Below the pieces are notes generated by a model, which was given only the letters and a program-made list of their open reading frames with translations, ran no database searches and was not told the origin of the DNA. Shown here piece after piece: positions 1 to 5,789 of a stretch of 7,684 bases of DNA (position 1 is its first letter; the number at the start of each line of letters is the position of its first letter). The DNA is taken from positions 1 to 7,684 of the forward strand of contig JBCBJG010000155.1 in NCBI GenBank assembly GCA_038523655.1, given 5' to 3'. Both the position numbers and the translations under genes were made by a program. Source of the DNA: CALHAX01 sp038523655. GTDB lineage: Bacteria > Pseudomonadota > Alphaproteobacteria > Rhizobiales > CALHAX01.

Positions 1-449
1 AGCCCGTTGGCGAGGTGCTGCTGGTTGGCCCCGGCGCCGGTGGCGGCGCGACCGCATCCGCGGTGGTCAGCGACATCTGCGATATCGCGCGCGGAGAGAT
101 AAGCCCGGCATTCGTTGCCCCGGCAGCCACCCTCAAACCCAATGTGCGCGGACCGATGCGGGCGCACGAGGGCGGCTACTACATTCGCCTTTCCGTACAT
201 GATCGCCCTGGCGCGTTCGCGGCGATTGCGACCCGTATGGCCGAACAGGATGTCTCCCTCGAGAGCATCGTCCAGCGCCAACGCGGACGTGTCACCACCG
301 CCGAAGCGCCGGACGGGATCGATGCGGCACAAGTCGTGCTCATCACCCATGAGACGACCGAAGCGGCCATCCGCGCCGCACTTTCAGGCATCGGCGACGA
401 CGGCCACATCGTCGCCCCGCCCCAGATGATCCGCATCGAGAAACTCTGA
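1..449 (+). CDS. hom: Homoserine dehydrogenase, C-terminal part (5' end outside the window)
   Basis: Homoserine dehydrogenase reduces aspartate semialdehyde to homoserine with NAD(P)H, at the branch point to threonine and methionine, in the cytoplasm. The frame is open from base 3 and gives 148 visible residues, about the last third of the enzyme. The stretch GPGAGGGATASAVVSDICDIA (about codons 9 to 29) is the conserved GxGAGxxxTAxxVxxD segment where the catalytic lobe returns to the nucleotide-binding domain. From about visible residue 60 (YYIRL, then HDRPGAFAAIATRMAEQDVS) to 135 lies an ACT domain, the usual site of threonine feedback inhibition in this family. The GTG at 15 is internal, because the family similarity continues upstream of it. 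The stop is TGA at 447-449, and glpX starts 40 bp later, so the two are probably co-transcribed. The identification is secure; allosteric control by threonine is inferred from the ACT domain. Confidence 0.93.
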   Translation, partial: PVGEVLLVGPGAGGGATASAVVSDICDIARGEISPAFVAPAATLKPNVRGPMRAHEGGYYIRLSVHDRPGAFAAIATRMAEQDVSLESIVQRQRGRVTTAEAPDGIDAAQVVLITHETTEAAIRAALSGIGDDGHIVAPPQMIRIEKL

Positions 450-450
450 C

Positions 451-463
451 GCCGCTTCGCGGC
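451..463 (+). repeat. Small hairpin between hom and glpX
   Basis: GCCGC-TTC-GCGGC forms a 5-bp inverted repeat directly after the hom stop codon and 12 bp before the glpX ribosome binding site. There is no T-run, so it is not an intrinsic terminator. It could stabilise a processed transcript end or simply be chance in GC-rich DNA. Confidence 0.4.
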
Positions 464-489
464 CGCTTACGACGAAGGATAGCGCTCCC

Positions 490-1455
490 ATGTCTCAAAC
501 ACCCGGCGTCCTGGCGCGCGTACTGACGCTCGAAATCGTCCGCGTGACGGAGAAGGCGGCGATCGCCGCAGCGAAGCTCCGTGGCAAGGGAGATGAAAAG
601 TCAGCCGATCAGGCCGCCGTCGACGCCATGCGCCGTCAATTGAGCACGCTCGATATCGCAGGGCGCATCGTCATCGGTGAAGGCGAGCGTGATGAAGCAC
701 CCATGCTTTTCATCGGCGAGGAAGTCGGCACCGGCGATGGGCCTTCGGTCGACATTGCCGTGGACCCGCTCGAGGGCACCACGATCTGCGCCAAGGCACT
801 GCCCGATTCGCTTGCCGTGCTCGCGATGGCGGAAGGTGGGTCATTGCTGCACTCGCCGGACATCTACATGAACAAGATCGCCGTGGGCCCGGGCTATTCC
901 GAGGGCGTCGTCGATCTCGATGCCTCGCCTGCAGACAACCTTGCCGCGCTCGCCAAGGAAAAGGGCTGCGGTGTCGACGAGTTGACCGCCTGTATTCTTG
1001 ACCGGTCCCGCCACGCAGACTTGATCGCCGCAGTGCGCGCGACGGGGGCGGCGGTGAAGCTGATCGGCGACGGCGATATCGCCGGCGTCATCCACACGAC
1101 CAACCCGGAAGACACCGGCATCGACATCTACATGGGGGTCGGCGGCGCGCCGGAGGGCGTCCTCGCCGCGGCGGCACTGCGCTGTATCGGCGGGCAGATC
1201 CAGACCCGGCTCCATCCGATGAAGGACGATGATCGCAAACGCGTCGAGGCCATGGGCATCGCCGACATCGACACGAAGTATGCGATGAACGACCTCGCAA
1301 AGGGCGACGTGATCTTTGCAGCGACCGGCGTGACGGACGGCTCGATGCTGCGCGGCGTCTCGTTCGGGCGTAAAATCCGCACGGAAACCGTGGTGATGCG
1401 ATCGGCGACGAAAACCGTGCGGTGGATATCCACCGAACACCAGGTGCAGGCCTGA
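490..1455 (+). CDS. glpX: Class II fructose-1,6-bisphosphatase (GlpX)
   Basis: GlpX hydrolyses fructose 1,6-bisphosphate to fructose 6-phosphate and phosphate, the committed step of gluconeogenesis, in the cytoplasm; the reaction needs Mn2+ or Mg2+. The protein has 321 residues, close to the usual 320 to 335. Visible active-site elements are D40, the VIGEGERDEAPM segment with E64 (residues 61-72), and VDPLEGTT with D92, E95 and T97 (residues 91-98). By spacing these correspond to E. coli GlpX D33, E57, D85, E88 and T90. The GGAPEGVLAA segment carries the later metal ligand (E222). The ATG at 490 follows AAGGAT at 475-480 with good spacing. The gene lies between hom and recJ (gaps of 40 and 84 bp), an order I associate with alphaproteobacteria. 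All key residues are present, so it should be active. Some class II enzymes also accept sedoheptulose 1,7-bisphosphate, which sequence alone cannot show here. Confidence 0.96.
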   Translation: MSQTPGVLARVLTLEIVRVTEKAAIAAAKLRGKGDEKSADQAAVDAMRRQLSTLDIAGRIVIGEGERDEAPMLFIGEEVGTGDGPSVDIAVDPLEGTTICAKALPDSLAVLAMAEGGSLLHSPDIYMNKIAVGPGYSEGVVDLDASPADNLAALAKEKGCGVDELTACILDRSRHADLIAAVRATGAAVKLIGDGDIAGVIHTTNPEDTGIDIYMGVGGAPEGVLAAAALRCIGGQIQTRLHPMKDDDRKRVEAMGIADIDTKYAMNDLAKGDVIFAATGVTDGSMLRGVSFGRKIRTETVVMRSATKTVRWISTEHQVQA

Positions 1456-1539
1456 CCCGGTTCCGCCACACTGCAACTCTGAGGGTGCGACACGCTCTGC
1501 TCACGGAGGGCAGTTGCGGATCGGATCAGGAGATGCGTG

Positions 1540-3381
1540 ATGCCGAAACCTGCTCAACGGCCGGTCGTCACTGACGACGTTCGTGCGGCGTTCCTTGGCG
1601 TCGAGCGTTCCCTACGCGGTCAACGCTGGGCGGAGCGGCTGTCCCGATCGGCGGCCGGTACGGCGACGATGATTGCGCAGCGCCATGATGTCCCGGAGCT
1701 GATCGCTCGCATTCTGGCCGCCCGCGGCGCGGGCGTCGATGCGGTACCCGATATGCTCGATCCGCGCCTGCGCGCATTCATGCCGGACCCGAGCACGCTA
1801 CAGGACATGGACCGGGCCGCTTCCCGGCTTGCCGACGCGATTGAGAGCGGAGAAAAAATCACCGTCTTCGGGGATTACGACGTCGATGGCGGATCGTCGG
1901 CCGCACTTATGCGCCGCTTCGCCCGCCACCACGGCCGCGACGTCGCGATTTATATCCCCGACCGCATGACCGAAGGCTATGGCCCAAATTCGCAGGCGAT
2001 CGGGCAAATCGCCGGGGATGGCACCAGCCTGATCGTCACCGTCGACTGCGGCACGACGAGCGATGTCGCCCTCGCCGCTGCGGACGGGCTCGCCGACGTG
2101 GTCGTCATCGACCATCACCAGGCCAACGAAACGCTTCCGCCTGTCCATGCAGTGGTCAACCCGAACCGTCAGGATGATCTCTCCGGGCTCGGCCACCTCT
2201 GTGCCGCCGGCGTGGTGTTTCTCGTTCTCGCGGCGACCACCCGCGAGCTCCGTAGACGCGACACCTACAAGAACGGCATGGCCGAGCCCGCGTTGCTCGA
2301 GATGCTCGATATCGTGGCGCTTGCGACGGTCTGCGACGTGGTCCCGCTTCACGGTCTCAACCGGGCTTTCGTCGCGCAGGGCCTCCAGATCATGCGGCTG
2401 CGCAACAACATCGGGCTGCGCGCCCTCGCGGACACCGCCGGGCTCAATGCTCCGCCAACGACCTATCACCTCGGTTATCTGCTCGGCCCGCGGATCAATG
2501 CGGGAGGGCGGATTGGCGACTGCGGTCTCGGCGCACAGCTCCTCTCTGAAATCGATCCCGCCGAAGCCGAGCGCATTGCCGGCGTCCTTGATCGGTTGAA
2601 CCGTGAGCGCAAGGCCATGGAGACGGAAATTCTCGATGCCGCGATCGCCGAAGCCGAGCGTACGGTCATGGAGGATCCTGATTGCCCGCTGATCGTTACG
2701 GGCTCGAACGGCTGGCACAAAGGCCTCGTGGGGCTTGTCGCCTCCCGCCTGACTGATCGGTTCAAGCGGCCTTCGCTGGTGCTTTCGTGGACACGCGATG
2801 GCGAAACCGGCGCGCGCAGCGGCACGGGCTCGCTGCGTTCGATCGATGGGGTAGATATCGGGTCGGCGGTGCGCGCGGCGGTCGACGAAGGGCTGTTGGT
2901 GAAAGGTGGCGGGCACGCGATGGCCGCCGGCATCACCGTGCAGGAAGACCGGCTCGCCCCTTTCGAGACGTTCATGCGGACGCGCTTGTTGAACGCCGTC
3001 GCCGACGCGACGGCGATCTCCGGCCTCGATATCGATGGCGCCGTGACGCCGGACGCGTTGACCGAGGATTTCGTGACGCTGGTTGAAAAGGCCGGCCCCT
3101 ACGGCATGGACTATCCCGCGCCGCGCTTTGTGTTTCCGGCGCATACCATCCGCTATGCCAAGGTCGTCGGCGAGGCCCATGTGCGCTGCGCTCTTCAGGC
3201 CGCGGACGGCAGCCGGATCGACGCAATCGCCTTTCGCGCTGTCGGCTCGCCACTTGGCGACGCGCTCCTGAGCGGCGACGGACGCCCCATGCACGTCGCC
3301 GGGCAGATCAAGCGCGATACGTGGCAGGGACGCACGAAGACCGATGTCACGATCGATGACGCCGCGTACCCGACCGGGTGA
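1540..3381 (+). CDS. recJ: Single-stranded-DNA-specific 5'-3' exonuclease RecJ
   Basis: RecJ degrades single-stranded DNA 5' to 3' in RecF-pathway recombination, mismatch repair and base excision repair. The 613-residue protein shows the DHH-family motifs in order: GDYDVDG with D112, D114 and D116; VDCGT with D169; IDHH with D191, H192 and H193; and RINAGGR at 318-324. A long charged helix (about 345-378) then links the core to the DHHA1 domain, whose GGGHAMAAG starts at 456. The C-terminal part (about 530-610) fits the OB-fold DNA-binding domain of RecJ. The Mn2+-binding acidic and histidine residues are all present. I chose ATG 1540 over the overlapping GTG 1537 because AGGAGA at 1528-1533 sits 6 bp from the ATG but only 3 bp from the GTG. 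The gene follows glpX by 84 bp with no terminator between, so it is probably the last gene of the hom-glpX-recJ transcript. The length is slightly above E. coli RecJ (577), normal for alphaproteobacteria. Confidence 0.96.
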   Translation: MPKPAQRPVVTDDVRAAFLGVERSLRGQRWAERLSRSAAGTATMIAQRHDVPELIARILAARGAGVDAVPDMLDPRLRAFMPDPSTLQDMDRAASRLADAIESGEKITVFGDYDVDGGSSAALMRRFARHHGRDVAIYIPDRMTEGYGPNSQAIGQIAGDGTSLIVTVDCGTTSDVALAAADGLADVVVIDHHQANETLPPVHAVVNPNRQDDLSGLGHLCAAGVVFLVLAATTRELRRRDTYKNGMAEPALLEMLDIVALATVCDVVPLHGLNRAFVAQGLQIMRLRNNIGLRALADTAGLNAPPTTYHLGYLLGPRINAGGRIGDCGLGAQLLSEIDPAEAERIAGVLDRLNRERKAMETEILDAAIAEAERTVMEDPDCPLIVTGSNGWHKGLVGLVASRLTDRFKRPSLVLSWTRDGETGARSGTGSLRSIDGVDIGSAVRAAVDEGLLVKGGGHAMAAGITVQEDRLAPFETFMRTRLLNAVADATAISGLDIDGAVTPDALTEDFVTLVEKAGPYGMDYPAPRFVFPAHTIRYAKVVGEAHVRCALQAADGSRIDAIAFRAVGSPLGDALLSGDGRPMHVAGQIKRDTWQGRTKTDVTIDDAAYPTG

Positions 3382-3392
3382 CACGCGCTGAG

Positions 3393-3434
3393 GTCCGCCG
3401 GTCCCGTCGAGATAGCGTTGGAACCCGGCGGGAC
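3393..3434 (+). repeat. Imperfect hairpin in the recJ 3' region
   Basis: GTCC plus GCCGG (3393-3401) can pair with CCGGC plus GGAC (3425-3434) if G3430 is bulged out, giving a 9-bp stem with a 23-nt loop. It starts 11 bp after the recJ stop codon and has no T-run. It may protect the mRNA end; the likely terminator is the next hairpin downstream. Confidence 0.35.
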
Positions 3435-3495
3435 TAGACCGCATTCGCACTGTCGTTGCCGCTCACGGATGTGCGACAACCGGAACGCTAAATGC

Positions 3496-3528
3496 CCCGC
3501 CGCGAGGGTTGCAAAACGCGGCGGGTTT
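3496..3528 (+). terminator. Probable intrinsic terminator after recJ
   Basis: CCCGCCGCG (3496-3504) and CGCGGCGGG (3517-3525) form a perfect 9-bp GC stem around a 12-nt loop, followed by only three T residues (3526-3528) and then GACCTATTT. The stem is strong but the T-run is short, so termination may be partial. It lies 25 bp before tRNA-Glu and overlaps the best candidate promoter of that tRNA. Confidence 0.6.
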
Positions 3529-3538
3529 GACCTATTTA
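3509..3538 (+). promoter_or_regulatory. Candidate promoter of tRNA-Glu
   Basis: TTGCAA (3509-3514) and TATTTA (3533-3538) are separated by 18 bp and would start transcription about 8 to 10 bases before the tRNA. The matches to the sigma-70 consensus are partial (4 of 6 and 3 of 6). The candidate rests mainly on position. Readthrough from recJ is an alternative. Confidence 0.3.
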
Positions 3539-3553
3539 CTCGACGGTGAGAGC

Positions 3554-3628
3554 GCTCCCTTCGTCTATCGGTTAGGACGCCAGGTTTTCAACCTGGAAAG
3601 AGGGGTTCGATTCCCCTAGGGAGTGCCA
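3554..3628 (+). tRNA. tRNA-Glu, anticodon UUC, CCA encoded
   Basis: A complete cloverleaf can be drawn. The acceptor stem GCTCCCT/AGGGAGT (3554-3560 with 3618-3624) ends in a G1-U72 wobble. The D stem is GTCT/GGAC. The anticodon stem CCAGG/CCTGG encloses the loop TTTTCAA with anticodon TTC at 3587-3589. The variable loop has 4 nt. The T stem AGGGG/CCCCT encloses TTCGATT. The discriminator is G3625 and CCA is encoded at 3626-3628. It decodes GAA and GAG. No integrase or repeated 3' end nearby suggests use as an attachment site. Confidence 0.97.
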
Positions 3629-3654
3629 CCACCACCTTCCGACATGATCATCCG

Positions 3655-3694
3655 AGCCGCCTATCGCATGCGGCTATATGCGGTTGCTAACCGC
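3655..3694. repeat. Two tandem hairpins between tRNA-Glu and gloA
   Basis: AGCCGC (3655-3660) pairs with GCGGCT (3670-3675) around a 9-nt loop, and 4 bp later GCGGTT (3680-3685) pairs with AACCGC (3689-3694) around GCT. They fill the gap between two converging genes, where a two-way transcription end would be expected. Neither has a T-run on either strand, so the terminator role is only a suggestion. Confidence 0.4.
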
Positions 3695-3712
3695 GGACTC
3701 CTCGCCGTGCGC

Positions 3713-4153
3713 TCACCAATGCCCGGTGTTTTCCATCGACGCCCACGGCTCGGCCTTCTCCTTCGCCGGCCCCTTTTGCAGCAGTTCGATCGAAATATTG
3801 TCCGGTGAACGCACAAACGCCATGTTCCCGTCCCGCGGCGGGCGGTTGATCGTGACACCGTGGTCCAGCAGGCGCTGGCAGGTTGCGTAGATATCGTCGA
3901 CCTCGAAGGCGAGGTGGCCGAAATTGCGTCCCTCTCCATATTCCTCCGGATCCCAGTTGTAGGTCAGCTCGAGAAGCGGAGATTTATCCGCGCGCGCATC
4001 TGCTTCATCGCTCGGGGCCGCGAGGAAGATAAGCGTAAATTTCCCGGCGGGATTTTCGTATCGGCGGGTCTCCACCATGCCGAGCTTGGTGCAGTAGAAA
4101 TCGAGCGACTGATCCACGTCTTTGATCCGGACCATCGTGTGCAGATAGCGCAT
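3713..4153 (-). CDS. gloA: Lactoylglutathione lyase (glyoxalase I)
   Basis: Glyoxalase I converts the hemithioacetal of methylglyoxal and glutathione into S-lactoylglutathione, the first step of cytoplasmic methylglyoxal detoxification. The 146-residue protein starts MRYLHTMVRI, very like E. coli GloA (MRLLHTMLRV), and keeps all four metal ligands: H5, E62 (in LELTYNW), H80 (in FGHLAFEVDD) and E123 (in SIELL). The length and the absence of the eukaryotic insertions point to the Ni2+/Co2+-type bacterial enzyme, an inference from the family. Seven more codons upstream are open (to 4174), but ATG 4153 matches the family N-terminus and has AAGAG a few bases upstream on the minus strand. The tail after E123 (KGPAKEKAEPWASMENTGHW) is charged and carries no motif I recognise. 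The gene stands alone, converging on tRNA-Glu and divergent from the cold-shock gene. Confidence 0.96.
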   Translation of the reverse strand: MRYLHTMVRIKDVDQSLDFYCTKLGMVETRRYENPAGKFTLIFLAAPSDEADARADKSPLLELTYNWDPEEYGEGRNFGHLAFEVDDIYATCQRLLDHGVTINRPPRDGNMAFVRSPDNISIELLQKGPAKEKAEPWASMENTGHW

Positions 4154-4262
4154 GGGCTGCTCTTTCGTTCGCAAGTGTGCGGCGGCGGTTAAGAGACCGG
4201 CGCCTGAGCTAATGCGTGAGTTGGCAGATTGCCGGGCGCGTTAGCGACGGGCGTGCGGCGAC

Positions 4263-4282
4263 CGTTGTGCAACGAACGTTCG
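4263..4282. repeat. Overlapping palindromes upstream of gloA
   Basis: CGTTG-TG-CAACG (4263-4274) overlaps the perfect 10-bp palindrome CGAACGTTCG (4273-4282). They lie about 110 to 130 bp upstream of the gloA start codon, a distance at which an operator is possible but not especially likely. Confidence 0.45.
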
Positions 4283-4390
4283 GCGGCGTCCACGGGTTCA
4301 CCGCTCGGTCAAACCCGCGCACCGAAGAAGCGCGCCCTCGCCTCGATGCGGTCCGTCCGGTACTAGACACGACCATACCCTTGCACATGA

Positions 4391-4428
4391 CGCATGCGAG
4401 CTATGCATGGTAAAAAACACACGCATGG
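4391..4428. repeat. Three GCATG repeats with an inverted pair
   Basis: The word GCATG occurs at 4392, 4405 and 4423, the last two as GCATGG. CATGC (4393-4397) and GCATG (4405-4409) also form a 5-bp inverted repeat with a 7-bp spacer. A run of six A residues lies between the second and third copies (4412-4417). TTGCAC (4381-4386) and TATGCA (4402-4407) resemble promoter boxes, but their 15-bp spacing is short. Confidence 0.35.
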
Positions 4429-4496
4429 CGCGTAACGCTACCGTCGGTCCGGAACACGGTTTTCCCCTGCTGCCGATGAAACGGACGTTTGGGCAT

Positions 4497-4512
4497 TGAC
4501 ACGAAGTTGTCA
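4497..4512. repeat. Inverted repeat TGACA-N6-TGTCA
   Basis: TGACA (4497-4501) and TGTCA (4508-4512) are exact inverted copies with a 6-bp spacer, the geometry of a dimeric regulator site. The left half overlaps a perfect TTGACA (4496-4501), but no acceptable -10 box follows at 16 to 18 bp. Confidence 0.4.
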
Positions 4513-4552
4513 CTTTAACTCAGACGACTAGGTCGCCGCAGCGCGCACACAC

Positions 4553-4598
4553 GTCCGATCGGACCGACATTCAGTGAATGCAACTGGGAAGTAGTTGC
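4553..4598. repeat. Three back-to-back inverted repeats
   Basis: GTCCGATCGGAC (4553-4564) is a perfect 12-bp palindrome. Three bases later CATTCA-G-TGAATG (4568-4580) is perfect around one central base. GCAACT (4580-4585) and AGTTGC (4593-4598) then form a third, sharing base 4580 and having a 7-nt spacer. A looser repeat, CGCTGC/GCAGCG (4609-4614 with 4628-4633), follows. As RNA they could form consecutive short hairpins; as DNA they could be operator sites. The symmetry is directly visible, but the role is unknown. Confidence 0.6.
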
Positions 4599-4812
4599 CT
4601 GCGCAAGTCGCTGCTGGTTAGAACGTCGCAGCGGCAGCGGGGAACCTGCCCGACACTATGCCGGCGCTTTTTCCATAGGGCCCGGCGATCGGAAGACTGA
4701 GGGAAACCAAGCACTTATGTGAACCAGTGAGGCAGTGGTGCGGCGTGAAGCCCGTTAGTTGGGGACAACGCGACCCACGTGTTCTTTGCCCGCTGGAGGC
4801 CTTTCGGGCCGG

Positions 4813-4821
4813 TGCTATGGT
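4813..4821 (+). promoter_or_regulatory. Candidate extended -10 element for the cold-shock gene
   Basis: TGC followed by TATGGT (4816-4821) looks like an extended -10 box (4 of 6 to TATAAT). No good -35 lies 16 to 18 bp upstream; the nearest similar word, TTGCCC at 4786-4791, is 24 bp away. A start near 4828 would give a leader of about 75 nt. This is a weak call. Confidence 0.25.
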
Positions 4822-4903
4822 TCGAGTCGTTAATAGCTGGCAGCGCTCTCTGGGTAAGCGGACGCCGTCGGTGAGGTGCCATTGTAAGTATGGGGGATGC
4901 GGC

Positions 4904-5500
4904 ATGGATAACGTTCCGCCGGACGGGCCTCCCGGCCCGGGTGGTTCGCAGGACAAATCAACCGGAGAGGGTACTCCGGTCGATGTGTTCGAAGTGAACG
5001 GCACGATCAAATGGTTCGACGCGTCGAAGGGATACGGCTTCATCATCCCGGAAGAAGGCGGCGAAGACATTCTGCTTCACGTGACCTGCCTGCGTGCAGG
5101 GGGATACCAGACCGCTCAGGAAGGTGCGCGCGTCCACTGTGAGGTGCTGAAGCGCCCGCGGGGACTTCAGGCCTTCCGCATTCTCGAGATGGATGAGAGC
5201 TCCGCGGTCCACCCATCGGAGCAGCAGCCACGCACACACGTCTCGGTCCAGCCGGAAAGCGAATGGACCCTCGTGATGGTCAAGTGGTTCAACCGTGTGA
5301 GCGGGTTTGGTTTCCTCACCCGCGGCGAAGGCACCCCGGACATTTTCGTCCACATGGAACAGCTGCGCCGCTACGGTTTCGCTGAGCTGCGGCCCGGGCA
5401 GATGCTCTGGGTGCGGTTCGGGAACGGTCCGAAAGGGCTCATGGCTGCGGAATTGCGCCCTGAGGGCGACAACGCGGTTCTGCCAAACACGTCGCACTGA
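4904..5500 (+). CDS. Double cold-shock-domain protein (CspA family)
   Basis: Cold-shock-domain proteins bind single-stranded RNA or DNA and act as RNA chaperones or antiterminators in the cytoplasm. This 198-residue protein has two such domains. The first (about 30-97) has W37, the RNP1-like KGYGFI (42-47) and the RNP2-like DILLHV (55-60). The second (about 121-187) has W128, SGFGFL (133-138) and DIFVHM (146-151). The first 29 residues are rich in Pro, Gly and Asp, and the linker (98-120) is polar; both are probably disordered. In the first domain the RNP2 aromatic residue is Leu57, so its nucleic-acid stacking is reduced compared with single-domain CspA. The frame stays open upstream to 4727, but ATG 4904 has GGGGGA at 4892-4897 with 6-bp spacing, and the upstream stretch looks non-coding. 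Double-CSD proteins of this size are typical of alphaproteobacteria. Whether this one is cold-induced cannot be told from sequence. Confidence 0.94.
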   Translation: MDNVPPDGPPGPGGSQDKSTGEGTPVDVFEVNGTIKWFDASKGYGFIIPEEGGEDILLHVTCLRAGGYQTAQEGARVHCEVLKRPRGLQAFRILEMDESSAVHPSEQQPRTHVSVQPESEWTLVMVKWFNRVSGFGFLTRGEGTPDIFVHMEQLRRYGFAELRPGQMLWVRFGNGPKGLMAAELRPEGDNAVLPNTSH

Positions 5501-5540
5501 CCCGGTTCGCTGGAGCCGACGGTCCGCCGACACTGAAGGA

Positions 5541-5572
5541 AAGCCGCTCTGCGCGAACAGGGCGGCTTTTTT
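5541..5572 (+). terminator. Intrinsic terminator of the cold-shock gene
   Basis: AAGCCGCTCTG (5541-5551) pairs over 11 bp, including one T-G wobble, with CAGGGCGGCTT (5558-5568) around the loop CGCGAA. Six T residues follow (5567-5572). It lies 40 bp after the stop codon. This is the clearest terminator in the window and separates the cold-shock gene from the DUF192 gene. Confidence 0.93.
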
Positions 5573-5599
5573 ATGCTCCGCGCTGCACCGCGCTTCCAA

Positions 5600-5640
5600 G
5601 TAAGCTTACGGGAGTGAGCTGGGTGAGACGTCTGCCCAGC
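5600..5640. repeat. Palindrome and hairpin upstream of the DUF192 gene
   Basis: GTAAGCTTAC (5600-5609) is a perfect 10-bp palindrome. GCTGGG (5618-5623) and CCCAGC (5635-5640) form a 6-bp stem that two wobble pairs can extend to 8 bp. Both lie in the 217 bp between the cold-shock terminator and the DUF192 start codon. There is no T-run. An operator or a leader structure is possible. Confidence 0.4.
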
Positions 5641-5789
5641 ATCGTGCGACCATGCCGTGGTCACGCTTTGCGGGTAAGCCAGAGCGGATCGATGAAGCAA
5701 TGCATGACCGGGCCAGATCGCTTATGGGTGCTCAGTCCAAATCGAAGATCCTTCACGAAGCATCGCTCGGTGCCGCAGGCGCATTGGTC

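Larger units (their letters stand above)
4154..4903. other. 750-bp intergenic region between divergent gloA and the cold-shock gene
   Basis: I see no convincing gene here. The open frames at 4216-4413 (plus) and 4618-5070 (minus) have no recognisable protein signature, and the second overlaps the cold-shock gene. The region must hold the promoters of gloA (minus) and probably of the cold-shock gene (plus). It contains many short inverted repeats, listed separately: 4263-4282, 4393-4409 and a dense group at 4497-4633. A small RNA or an unusually long regulatory leader would fit, but neither can be shown from one sequence. I found no signature of 4.5S RNA, tmRNA or RNase P RNA. Confidence 0.7.

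Noticed and set aside
841..1476. 211-codon minus-strand frame opposite glpX
   Set aside because: The opposite strand encodes an intact GlpX with all active-site residues; the antisense product is His/Arg/Val-rich with no motif.
1798..3450. 550-codon open frame on the minus strand opposite recJ
   Set aside because: It lies antisense to a clear recJ gene, has an Arg/His/Gly/Asp-rich composition typical of shadow frames in GC-rich DNA, and shows no domain.
4216..4413. 65-codon open frame in the gloA-csp gap
   Set aside because: No recognisable motif, no good ribosome binding site, and it overlaps palindromic DNA.
4496..4530. Promoter with a perfect TTGACA at 4496-4501
   Set aside because: No word resembling TATAAT occurs at 16 to 18 bp spacing; TTTAAC is only 12 bp away. 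Kept only as part of an inverted repeat.
4727..4903. N-terminal extension of the cold-shock protein (59 extra codons)
   Set aside because: It has no family similarity, and the strong GGGGGA site at 4892-4897 points to ATG 4904.
5652..5789. 46-codon N-terminal extension of the DUF192 protein
   Set aside because: It would bury a textbook signal peptide inside the protein, and ATG 5652 has no ribosome binding site.
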